Shown here in pieces: positions 17,402 to 25,305 of a DNA stretch of 64,000 bases. The position numbers and the translations under genes were made by a program. The DNA is taken from contig CAYZRS010000022.1 in the NCBI GenBank assembly GCA_964480915.1, positions 7,200 to 71,199 of the forward strand. The letters are read 5' to 3'. The notes under the pieces were generated by a model that saw nothing but the letters and a program-made list of their open reading frames with translations, did not search any database and was not told the DNA's origin. Source of the DNA: CAWGCE01 sp964480915. Its GTDB lineage: Bacteria; Planctomycetota; Planctomycetia; Pirellulales; Pirellulaceae. Position 1 is the first letter of the stretch; every line of letters begins with the position of its first letter.

Positions 17402-19069
17402 CTAAGGAGCAGACAGTACCTGTCCGTCTTGCAACAAACGACGTCGGAGCGATAAAAAATCGATCTCCTGGACATCACAATCGGCATCGATCGATTGACA
17501 GGCTGCGGTGGCGGCACTTTGCCCCAAGATCATGAAAACGGGCTCCATGCGAATCGATCCATAAGCGATATGGGATGCGGACACCGCGACCGGCACGAGC
17601 AGATTCGTGCATTCTTCCCGCCGCGGCCGAATCGCGCGGTAGGAAATTTGGTACGGGCCGCCAGGTGAGACCTGCACATCGCCTTCGTTGCGGGCGAACC
17701 CATCCTCGTCGACAAACCGCTGCACATGGTGCGAATCCATGTTGTAGGAGCCCATTCCAATCGACTGGGGCGTCTCCTTGGTACGACGACAGTCGGCTTC
17801 GGTCTGGACATAGTCGCTCAGCATCCGGCGTGCTTCGCGGACATACAGCTGGTAGGGCCAATGGTCATTGTCTTCAAACTCATCCTTCGCCAGTCCCAGG
17901 CTTCCCACGTAATCTCGCAACTTGGCGGGCACCCTTTCGTCGTGACTGAGAAACCACATCAAGCCCCGTTGGTACGACCGATGGTCGCGTACGATGCGCT
18001 CTCGAACGGCATAGTCGCCATCCGGATAGCCTGCATTCATTCCAATATTGTCGGTGCTGAACGCGCCGTTGTTGTTGGTGTCCGTCTTTTTGTTCGGCAT
18101 CGCAGCCGGATGCAAATAGCGATCATCCGTTCCGGCCGCCAAGTAACGCGCCAGCAATTCATAGCGAAGCGGATCGTAGTCGGCTGGCTTGGCAAAGGGG
18201 ACTCGGTTGGCAGGCTCGTCGGTCAAGCACATGCGAAAGCAATAGGCCTGCACTCGTTCGTCGGCGGAACCGTCTCCCTTCGGAGCTGTCCCGCTCACAC
18301 CCGGCAACAGGCCGCTGTCCGGTTCGCCGGGGACGACGTACGGATCGACCTGACTCGCAAACTGATGGTACGTGGCGTTGGCCAGCTGGACACCGTTCAG
18401 CGTCTCGCCATACTCCGCATTCGCTTCACGCCCGATTCGATACGAGACACCGGCCAGCGCCATCAGATCGCCCTCATAAGTCGCATCGATGAAACGCTGC
18501 CCAGTGAACGTACGACCCGACTCCGTTCGCACTGCCACAATCTTACGATCTCTCAGCTTCACTCCACGTCGACCGTTCTGATCGGACCCCAGATCGATCC
18601 GCTCACCCTTCAGGACCGCGACATCGGTTTCGGCGAGCAGCGCCACGAACGTCTGCTCGGCCACTTTTGGCTCGAAGCGCCAGGCCGCATCGTCACCCTC
18701 GCGGAAGAAGGCAAAGTCCGCTTCGGCTTGAAATTGCCAAGCATCGTTGCGATCGTAGTGGCGCCGTACCCGCTGGTAAAATTCGCGGCTCAATCCGCCA
18801 ATCACTTGGCGATTGCCGGTATCGGTCATCCCTAAGCCGCTGCTACTCATGCCACCAACGTGATGTGTCGGTTCAATGAGCAGGCACCGCTTCCCCATCC
18901 GAGCCACCTGAACCGCAGCGATCACGCCAGCCGCTGTTCCGCCGTAGACGATCACGTCGTATTCATGAGCGATCGCCGATTCGGCCAAGGCATCCCCAGC
19001 TGCGCCACTGAACGCGATCAGGATCGCCAGGAACGAATGGCGTGTTAGCAGCGCAGATTTAGGAAGCAA
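17402..19069 (-). CDS. Secreted FAD-dependent oxidoreductase
   Basis: 555 residues. TTG start at 19069, chosen because GGAGG lies seven bases upstream and no ATG falls within the signal peptide. The N-terminal signal peptide (FLAILIAFSGAAGDALA) is followed by an FAD-binding Rossmann start, YDVIVYGGTAAGVIAAVQVA, and VGGMSSSGLGMTDTG, as in the FAD_oxidored (PF12831) family common in planctomycetes. Later FIDATYEGDLMALAGVSYRIG and QSAATAACQSIDAD are also family-like. Enzymes of this group act in the periplasm; substrate unknown, often placed near sulfatases or glycoside hydrolases. Downstream of it, 73 bp on, is the S46 peptidase. Confidence 0.9.
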   Translation of the reverse strand: MLPKSALLTRHSFLAILIAFSGAAGDALAESAIAHEYDVIVYGGTAAGVIAAVQVARMGKRCLLIEPTHHVGGMSSSGLGMTDTGNRQVIGGLSREFYQRVRRHYDRNDAWQFQAEADFAFFREGDDAAWRFEPKVAEQTFVALLAETDVAVLKGERIDLGSDQNGRRGVKLRDRKIVAVRTESGRTFTGQRFIDATYEGDLMALAGVSYRIGREANAEYGETLNGVQLANATYHQFASQVDPYVVPGEPDSGLLPGVSGTAPKGDGSADERVQAYCFRMCLTDEPANRVPFAKPADYDPLRYELLARYLAAGTDDRYLHPAAMPNKKTDTNNNGAFSTDNIGMNAGYPDGDYAVRERIVRDHRSYQRGLMWFLSHDERVPAKLRDYVGSLGLAKDEFEDNDHWPYQLYVREARRMLSDYVQTEADCRRTKETPQSIGMGSYNMDSHHVQRFVDEDGFARNEGDVQVSPGGPYQISYRAIRPRREECTNLLVPVAVSASHIAYGSIRMEPVFMILGQSAATAACQSIDADCDVQEIDFLSLRRRLLQDGQVLSAP

Positions 19070-19242
19070 ACGGGCGCCTCCACGAAGTCACATTGCGAAC
19101 AAGCATGCGGCCCCCAAAGAGAGAAATGCCTGGGCTCCCATAAAGCGGTCCGTCCCGCTTTGAATGCGAAACTCAGGCGATAGCAACGACGGTTGAGATC
19201 TTACAACCTCAACCGCCCAATTGCACGCTGAGTCGAGCGACT

Positions 19243-20676
19243 TTATCGCCGGCGGCGCCGCAGTCGCACAGCGAACACGAAGGCGAAGGCGAGCCATGGC
19301 ATCTGCGGCTCGGGAACCGGAAGTACATCGGATGTCTGGAACTTCGTCGCATTCCACAGCAGGAAGTCATTCCCATCCACGCCACCATCGCCATTGATGT
19401 CGCCGTGGCAGTACGACGCATTGCTGGTGAACTTATTGGCATTCCAGATTAAAAAGTCATTGCCATCGACCGACCCGTCGAAGTTGATATCGCCGAGCAA
19501 GTAAGGGTTCCCCGACGCTTGATTGCGGGCGCCCGCTTGCGCCAGCCAGACGGAAATATCGTCTGTATTGAGCGAGCCGTCACCGTTCATGTCATATTCG
19601 TCGCGCGTCGTTCCATTCATGATCGCGCCGATCAGTTCGTTCACATCATCGCAATTCCAAGTGTCGTCGAAATTGAAATCGCCGGCGGCCAATTGGATCG
19701 TGAACTCACCCAAGTCCAACACGGTCGGAAAGATTTCGGTGGCGGTCGGAATGATCTCGGAAGCGGGCAGGTCAAATCCGGGATTAAACGAATCGGGTCG
19801 CAGCTCGACCGTGTAGGAGAACACGCCCTGATCCCCATAGGCCCAATCGTTGGTGATCCCGTTCGCGATGCCTAGCACGTTCGTGTCATCGCCCCACAAG
19901 TAGGTTTCACCGCTGACGGCTTGGATCGAGTTGGCCATGATCTCTGCTTGACGATCCAGGATGTCCACATCGGGCGGATTGTCGAGGGTGTAGCCCCACG
20001 GCCCGGCGATGAGCTGGCCATAGCTATGAAAATCGATGTGCGAGACGATCTGTTGGTTGTCTAAGAACAGATCGCGCAGCGCTTGCGATTCCGGTTCTGA
20101 AAACGGTGACGGACCTCGGTAGATTTCCGAACTTGGATTCCCACTCGAACCGCCAAAGCCGGGGCCCCAGTTGTAGTCAAAGTTGCGATTCAGATCGACG
20201 CCGCCACCCGGCCGACGGTTTTTTCGCCAAAAACGATCGGTCGTCCGGCTGTATTCATAGCCGTCAGGATTCAGCACTGGAATCACAAAGAATTCGACAT
20301 TGTCCATCACATTTTGCACCCGGGCGTCGGCCGAGTAGCCATCCAGCAACTCATCGGCTGCATACATCGTCGTCATGCCCGCGATCCATTCTCGGGCATG
20401 AATCAGGCCGTGAAAGACGACCGCCTTCTTAGCGACCGATGAGGAGCCATTCCCCGTAATCCGAAGACCGCGGATATCACGTCCTTCATGCGAGGTGCCA
20501 ATGGAAATTGGCGTCGCCAAATCGGGATGATCGGAAATCATCTGATCCATGCGGGCGTTGTATTGAGCCACGCTTTTATAGTTGTTGTACCACTGAGCGT
20601 TCACTTCTGACGCGACCGTGGCGAGAATCACGCTGGCCATCAATGCGTGGACGGCAACCGCCTGTTGAGAATTCAC
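19243..20676 (-). CDS. Secreted M14 zinc carboxypeptidase with dockerin-like block and PEP-CTERM
   Basis: 477 residues from the GTG at 20676, giving a clean signal peptide (MASVILATVASEVNAQ). Catalytic domain about 30-340: zinc ligands His93 and Glu96 (HAREWIAG), substrate Arg/Asn in DLNRNF (163-167), His217 in DFHSYGQ, and the general base Glu291 in YTVELRPD. This is the carboxypeptidase A type, which takes C-terminal residues off peptides. After it come dockerin-like Ca-binding repeats (DMNGDGSLNTDDISVWL, DINFDGSVDGNDFLIWN, DINGDGGVDGNDFLLWN) and a VPEPQ motif, hydrophobic helix and Arg-rich end (RLRRRRR), the PEP-CTERM sorting tail. Divergent from the deacetylase at 20869. Confidence 0.93.
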   Translation of the reverse strand: MNSQQAVAVHALMASVILATVASEVNAQWYNNYKSVAQYNARMDQMISDHPDLATPISIGTSHEGRDIRGLRITGNGSSSVAKKAVVFHGLIHAREWIAGMTTMYAADELLDGYSADARVQNVMDNVEFFVIPVLNPDGYEYSRTTDRFWRKNRRPGGGVDLNRNFDYNWGPGFGGSSGNPSSEIYRGPSPFSEPESQALRDLFLDNQQIVSHIDFHSYGQLIAGPWGYTLDNPPDVDILDRQAEIMANSIQAVSGETYLWGDDTNVLGIANGITNDWAYGDQGVFSYTVELRPDSFNPGFDLPASEIIPTATEIFPTVLDLGEFTIQLAAGDFNFDDTWNCDDVNELIGAIMNGTTRDEYDMNGDGSLNTDDISVWLAQAGARNQASGNPYLLGDINFDGSVDGNDFLIWNANKFTSNASYCHGDINGDGGVDGNDFLLWNATKFQTSDVLPVPEPQMPWLAFAFVFAVRLRRRRR

Positions 20677-20868
20677 TGAAGATTCACCTTTCGTTGCTGA
20701 TCGAATCTTCCAGTCTAACTGCCCACAGGTTCCCGCGGAAGCAAATTGACGTCGGCCAATTCGGCCAAACATGCGAAAGCGCCTCCTGCTGACTGGTTTT
20801 CGCAGAGTGTGAAGGCATACACTGAGGAGTCCTCCCGCTTGCGCGACACCCAGCCTATCCGAGCCGCC

Positions 20869-21816
20869 ATGTCCCGAGTCGTCTATTATCGCCGCTATAA
20901 CATCAGTTTCTACGGCCTAGAAAAACTGCACGCGTTCGATTCCAAAAAATATGGTCGCGCCTGGCGGCTCCTGAAATCGCAACTCGGCTCGTCCCGATTA
21001 CGGTCAATGCACAGCCGCCCTTTCCATCCTGTTTCTGACGCACAGTTGCGACTGGTCCATGCGTCCGCCTACCTGGATTCACTTCGAGATTCGACCAACA
21101 TCGCAGCCGCCCTCGAATTGCCACCCCTAGAAAACCTGCCCGCTTGGCTGATTGATCGGCACATTTTGAAGCCGATGCGGTGGGCGACTGCGGGCACAAT
21201 CCTGGCCGCCGAAGAAGCACTACGGCATGGTTTCGCTGCCAACCTTGGCGGTGGGTACCACCACGCCAAGCCCGATCGAGGGGAAGGATTCTCCATTTAC
21301 GCCGACGCCGGCATCGCGATCGCACATCTGCGACGTGAACGACTGATCGAAGAGACGGCTCAGGTGGTATATATCGACACGGACGCCCACCAAGGGAACG
21401 GCGTCTGCCACGTGTTCCAGGAAGATCCTCGGGTCTCGATCTTCGATATCTATAATTCGCAGATTTACCCCAGCTACGACGCCATCGCGCGGCGGCGGAT
21501 CGATTGCGATATTCCCTTAGTTAGCGGTACTGGCGATGACGAATACCTCCGCTGCATCGAGTCGCACTTGCCCTCTTTCCTCGATGCGATCCCGCAAAAG
21601 CCCGCTTTGGCGATCTATAACGCTGGCACCGACGTTTACCAAGACGACCCGTTGGGCATGCTAAATCTCTCTGCTGGGGCTGTGCTGAAACGGGACCTCC
21701 ACGTCATCGACGAATTGCAGCAGCGTCAGATTCCCGCGATCTTTCTCTTGAGTGGCGGATACACGTGTCAAAGCCATCAAATGATTGCAAATTCGCTGAT
21801 CCGGCTGCTGGCCTGA
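20869..21816 (+). CDS. Histone deacetylase family enzyme, class IV/HDAC11-like
   Basis: 315 residues from the ATG at 20869 (MSRVVYYRRYN); an open frame upstream lacks similarity. Motifs of the arginase/deacetylase fold are all present: GGGYHHA (His131, His132), IDTDAHQGNG (Asp170, Asp172, His174, metal and charge relay), YNAGTDVYQDDPLGMLN (metal Asp) and LLSGGYTCQSHQMI (Gly-Gly-Tyr). The size and the GGGYHHA and NAGTD forms fit the class IV (HDAC11-type) branch, which removes fatty acyl or acetyl groups from lysine. Bacterial members act on acyl amines such as polyamines or protein lysines; the substrate here is unknown. Confidence 0.94.
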   Translation: MSRVVYYRRYNISFYGLEKLHAFDSKKYGRAWRLLKSQLGSSRLRSMHSRPFHPVSDAQLRLVHASAYLDSLRDSTNIAAALELPPLENLPAWLIDRHILKPMRWATAGTILAAEEALRHGFAANLGGGYHHAKPDRGEGFSIYADAGIAIAHLRRERLIEETAQVVYIDTDAHQGNGVCHVFQEDPRVSIFDIYNSQIYPSYDAIARRRIDCDIPLVSGTGDDEYLRCIESHLPSFLDAIPQKPALAIYNAGTDVYQDDPLGMLNLSAGAVLKRDLHVIDELQQRQIPAIFLLSGGYTCQSHQMIANSLIRLLA

Positions 21817-22707
21817 CCACTGCGGAAGCGAGGAAAGTCCTGGGAACAGTTGGCACCGGGAATCTGCCTCTGGGCAGCCGCAGAGTGCCATTTGGGGCGA
21901 TTTTCCACCCATTCCGCCTTGGCAGACGACAGAAACTAGGTCGTCCTGGCAATTTTTTTCAGAATTCTTCACCAATGAGTTGCAAACGGCGTGGCATTGA
22001 AGCATCATGCATGGACGAGGTGACCCGACTGCGGTCGACCCATTGACTTTTTGCGAAAACAAGCGAGTACGCTAGTGATTCCTGGACAGCTGAAGTACCT
22101 AGCCTTGGCGCTAGTGTGCACAATTAGAACTCAGTTTTTCCGGGAATCTCGGCAGCAACGCAATTTCTTCCAGGGACTCAATCGTCCCATTTCTTTCTGG
22201 CCAATTCGGCCTATTCCAGTCAGGTCCTATTCGCGCCCGATTTGTGCGCGTTTCGAGACGCCGGTTCGCGAGGATTGCCAATGAACGCGGTCTGAAAACT
22301 TACGCGTTAATTAACTAATTACCACTTCGTTAAGCAATGGTCGTCCGACCGGCTGTCCGCTGTCTCATGGGCAGTTGTCGCTGGCGTTCGCCGCTGCTGT
22401 TGCGGTTTGGTGTCTTGAAAGATGGCCAATGCTGCCGTCTTCCAGGCGCTTTGCGCACTCGTCGTGGTTTGGCCGCTCGTGCAAACGCAGAGCCGGCTTG
22501 GGGTCCCGACTCATTGGCTTTCCGCCGATGCAGACTTGGAGACCTTATTGCCAACTCTGGTTGCGACGGCTGAACCTCGTCCGAAGTGAATTTATAGGCC
22601 GATCTGGTGGCAACCCACTGGAGTCGTCGGTCGCTATTTGAGTTTTTCTAATTTTCGAATTGGGTTAGCACCTAAGAACCACCTTTTTTTATTGGAGAGT
22701 CGATCTA
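21817..22707. other. Intergenic region of 891 bp
   Basis: No gene that I can support. Several open frames on both strands lack a ribosome site, signal peptide or protein-like composition. A weak sigma-70-like pair (TTGACT at 22043 and TACGCT at 22068, spacing 19) is present, and an AT-rich patch near 22300-22325 precedes the PEP-CTERM gene. If the weak promoter is real, the PEP-CTERM transcript would have a leader of more than 600 nt. I see no known riboswitch or RNA fold here. Confidence 0.5.
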
Positions 22708-23412
22708 ATGTTTAAGAACCTAACTACCAGTCTTGTTGTCGCCGTTCTCGCTTGTGCACCTGCCATGGCAGGTACGATTTCCGTTGGCAGCATCGCGCAC
22801 ACGGTCAAAACGCCGTCCATTGATCTGAATCACACCGGCAGCGGCCCACGTGGTGGCGTCATTTGCGAAATCATCGCCCCTTCGGACGAATTCGTTGATC
22901 TCCTCGGCGACGCAGACAACAGCAGCTACGACGTCGATCTAGCCGGCCTTATCGGAGCGATTGGCCCCGTTGTCATTACAGATATCGGCTGGGACGTATC
23001 GATCGAATCGGTCGGTGCCAGCTGGCTTTCCGAAGCAAGCTTCGCACTTTCCACGGATACCGATCCAACTCCGCTTCCACAACCGTTGACACTCACTCCG
23101 GGTACTGGAGACGACTTCGCTGGATCGGCAACGTACTCGTCGGGCGGACCCATCAACCTGATCGGCGCTATTGGCGAAAACCTCGTCAGCGTGGACGGAC
23201 TGGTCAACATCGAACTCTTCGAGTCGTTTGACGATACTGCCGACGCCACGGATGCTTTGCTGCTCGCCGGTTCCAGTCTGACGTTTGTCGTCACCGACGC
23301 ACTGACGTTCACATCCAGCACAGTCGAAGTAAAATGGGTTCCAGAACCAGCCTCCTTCGGAATGCTGAGCCTCGCTGGATTGGTCATGCTACTTGGCCGC
23401 CGCAAGAAGTAG
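22708..23412 (+). CDS. Secreted PEP-CTERM protein, function unknown
   Basis: 234 residues, ATG at 22708 with TTGGAGAG upstream. Signal peptide TSLVVAVLACAPAMAG, then a beta-rich body of about 190 residues with no recognised domain, ending in the sorting signal VPEPASFGMLSLAGLVMLLGRRKK (VPEP, hydrophobic helix, basic end). Such proteins are exported and processed by an exosortase and then anchored in or released to the envelope matrix. A strong terminator follows at 23474, so it is probably a single-gene transcript. Confidence 0.85.
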   Translation: MFKNLTTSLVVAVLACAPAMAGTISVGSIAHTVKTPSIDLNHTGSGPRGGVICEIIAPSDEFVDLLGDADNSSYDVDLAGLIGAIGPVVITDIGWDVSIESVGASWLSEASFALSTDTDPTPLPQPLTLTPGTGDDFAGSATYSSGGPINLIGAIGENLVSVDGLVNIELFESFDDTADATDALLLAGSSLTFVVTDALTFTSSTVEVKWVPEPASFGMLSLAGLVMLLGRRKK

Positions 23413-23868
23413 GACATTCCCTGGAACAGAGCCAAGAAGTTGAAGGATCGACAGAGTCAAATGTGCTAACCCTAGCCCGCGCCAAATTGGCGCGGGCTTT
23501 TTTTGTTTTCTGGCAGTATCGGCCGTTGATCGGTCGCCTTTGCGAGTCGTCTGACGAAAACGTGGGAATTGGAAGCGCAGTTCCCTGCGGCCGTAACCCC
23601 AGCAGTGATCTCGAATTGCCCGGCGTATCCCGCGTCGCCGCCAACGACGGACGCTTTGCCGCGCCATGGCAAATAGGGCGGCAAGTGCTTTCATGCCGTT
23701 TCAAATGCACCGCACCGCTGCAGGTGTCATCCAGCATTCGTCAGTATCTAGAAACTGCAACGATTTGCGATTTTCTTGTTTTGGTTAACGGCCTCTTGTT
23801 AGAGTATCAATCTGTTGAGCCCAATTGTCTTCGTATTCGCTGGCTTACCTCATTCCAAAGGAGTTGCC
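23413..23868. other. Intergenic region with terminator
   Basis: After the PEP-CTERM gene there is a good terminator (23474-23504), then about 360 bp with no supported gene up to the next start at 23869. The last part is AT-rich (TTGTTT near 23778 and TAGAGT near 23802), possibly the promoter of the DUF1559 gene. Confidence 0.5.
23474..23504 (+). terminator. Rho-independent terminator of the PEP-CTERM gene
   Basis: Perfect ten-base stem (AGCCCGCGCC with GGCGCGGGCT), loop AAATT, followed by TTTTTT. It lies 61 bp after the stop at 23412 on the same strand. Confidence 0.93.
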
Positions 23869-25068
23869 ATGAAAGTCCGAACCCTATGGCCAGGAGGAGT
23901 CACGCTCATCGAAGTGACCATGTCGTTTGCCATCATGAGCATCGCGGTCGTGCTATTCGCTCCTGTGCTACTTGACGTGCGTGAGAACTCACGCAGCAAT
24001 CAGTGCAAAGCGAATATGCGCAATTTGACCATGGGAGTCCTGCAATTCGAAGGCGCTAATCAAGCGCTGCCGGCAGCGGCGTTTGTGAATGACGTTCGGG
24101 CCCAGACCACTCCCTTTGTTTGCGCAGACGTGGGCATGCTGAGCGGATTCGGCGTCGTTTCTGTCACCAATGGCTGCTTTGACATCATGGGGCGCAACCC
24201 GGGGCCCAATTACAGCTGGATCACCAGCGTCCTTCCATTCGCCGGAGAAGAGGACCTGTACGACCTGATCGACTTCAAGATACGCGTGCAAGATCACTTT
24301 CCGCCGGCGCGCAAGTTTGGTTCGGAAGGCACGACCACCAACACGCTACCGGTCGATAACACGCCCGTCTTTGCGAGACAGATCAGGGCGTACGTTTGCC
24401 CCGCAGACGGCGGCACCAAAGAGAACTACGACGGTTCCGGGAGCGTTGGCGGAATGTCGATCGTGGCGAAACGTGGCGGCTTAGCCAAGACAAACTACGC
24501 CACGTTTACGAGCCCGGTGCACATCGATCACTTCATCGATGCACCGGGAGCGTTAGGCGGCTTTGAAGTGGGCTCACGAACGGGTCAGCGGCTGAGCCAG
24601 ATCGCTGATGGAGCTTCGAGAACATTGCTGTTGTCCGAGGTCCGCGCCAGAGATGTGGCCTTCGACTCGCGCGGCGTCTGGGCACTTGCCTTTCCCGGTT
24701 CCTCGGTCATTTCGGTGGATCATCATTCTATATCGTTAGCAGGCCCGTACACTCCAGATCCCCTTTGGAGCGATTCGGCAACACCGAACGCGCTAGACTA
24801 TGCTGATCTAGTGATCGGGTTGTCGTCAGCAGAACACGGGCGCATGCCGGGCCGCGGTCTCAGCCAGGGCGGTGGATTCTTAGGCGCGGCGGCCCGCTCG
24901 CGCCATGTCGGTGGCGTCTTCGTCAGTGCCGTCGATGGCCAAGTTGGATTCATGAGTAACGACATCGATAGCATCACGCTCGCCTATCTGGTTCACACTC
25001 GAGATGGACAAGACACCGATTTTGACGAATGGACATCGGATGGCCCGGCGACGCTCGACGGACCATAA
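23869..25068 (+). CDS. DUF1559 / prepilin-like protein
   Basis: 399 residues from the ATG at 23869 with AAAGGAG five bases upstream; a longer frame is available but not needed. The N-terminus carries a prepilin-like motif, GGVTLIEVTMSFAIMSIAVV, with the usual Glu at +5, followed by a hydrophobic helix and the DUF1559 pattern (NQCKANMRNLTMGVLQFEGANQ, YVCPADGG, DGASRTLLLSEVRARD, SAVDGQVGFM). This family is very expanded in planctomycetes and is thought to form pilin-like or envelope filaments. Its 3' end (from 24975) is repeated, in a diverged form, at 27591-27749. Confidence 0.9.
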   Translation: MKVRTLWPGGVTLIEVTMSFAIMSIAVVLFAPVLLDVRENSRSNQCKANMRNLTMGVLQFEGANQALPAAAFVNDVRAQTTPFVCADVGMLSGFGVVSVTNGCFDIMGRNPGPNYSWITSVLPFAGEEDLYDLIDFKIRVQDHFPPARKFGSEGTTTNTLPVDNTPVFARQIRAYVCPADGGTKENYDGSGSVGGMSIVAKRGGLAKTNYATFTSPVHIDHFIDAPGALGGFEVGSRTGQRLSQIADGASRTLLLSEVRARDVAFDSRGVWALAFPGSSVISVDHHSISLAGPYTPDPLWSDSATPNALDYADLVIGLSSAEHGRMPGRGLSQGGGFLGAAARSRHVGGVFVSAVDGQVGFMSNDIDSITLAYLVHTRDGQDTDFDEWTSDGPATLDGP

Positions 25069-25128
25069 GGGAAGCGGGGGATTTTGGCGTCGCCCTGACG
25101 ATTGCGACGATGAGATCGAGACGTGATC
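24975..25128 (+). repeat. Copy A of a diverged segmental repeat
   Basis: The last 31 codons of the DUF1559 gene and about 60 bp after it match 27591-27749 with many identical runs (for example GAGATGGACAA, ACCGATTTTGACGAATGGAC, GACGTGATC). In copy A the coding part reads HTRDGQDTDFDEWTSDG. Both copies have the same orientation and flank the minus-strand SulP gene. Confidence 0.85.
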
Positions 25129-25305
25129 GTGCCTTCCCGCCTTCGATTTTCGCGCGGGCGGCGTCAACAGCCGGTTTCAGGTGAGCCAACGGCATATCAA
25201 GGCGGTAACCAAGGCTCTTTTCCGCTTCGGACCACCCCTGACGGTCCCACAACCCTCGAGACCAATCACGGACTCAGCCAACCTTCGAACTCGGCGCCGG
25301 CGTAC

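Noticed and set aside
17726..18835. Open frame of about 370 codons on the plus strand
   Set aside because: Opposite the FAD oxidoreductase that has clear motifs.
21847..21880. Possible sigma-54 promoter (TTGGCACC...)
   Set aside because: The GG to GC spacing is twelve bases rather than ten and no downstream start or activator gene fits.
22330..22641. Overlapping short open frames before the PEP-CTERM gene
   Set aside because: No ribosome site, signal peptide or protein-like pattern on either strand.
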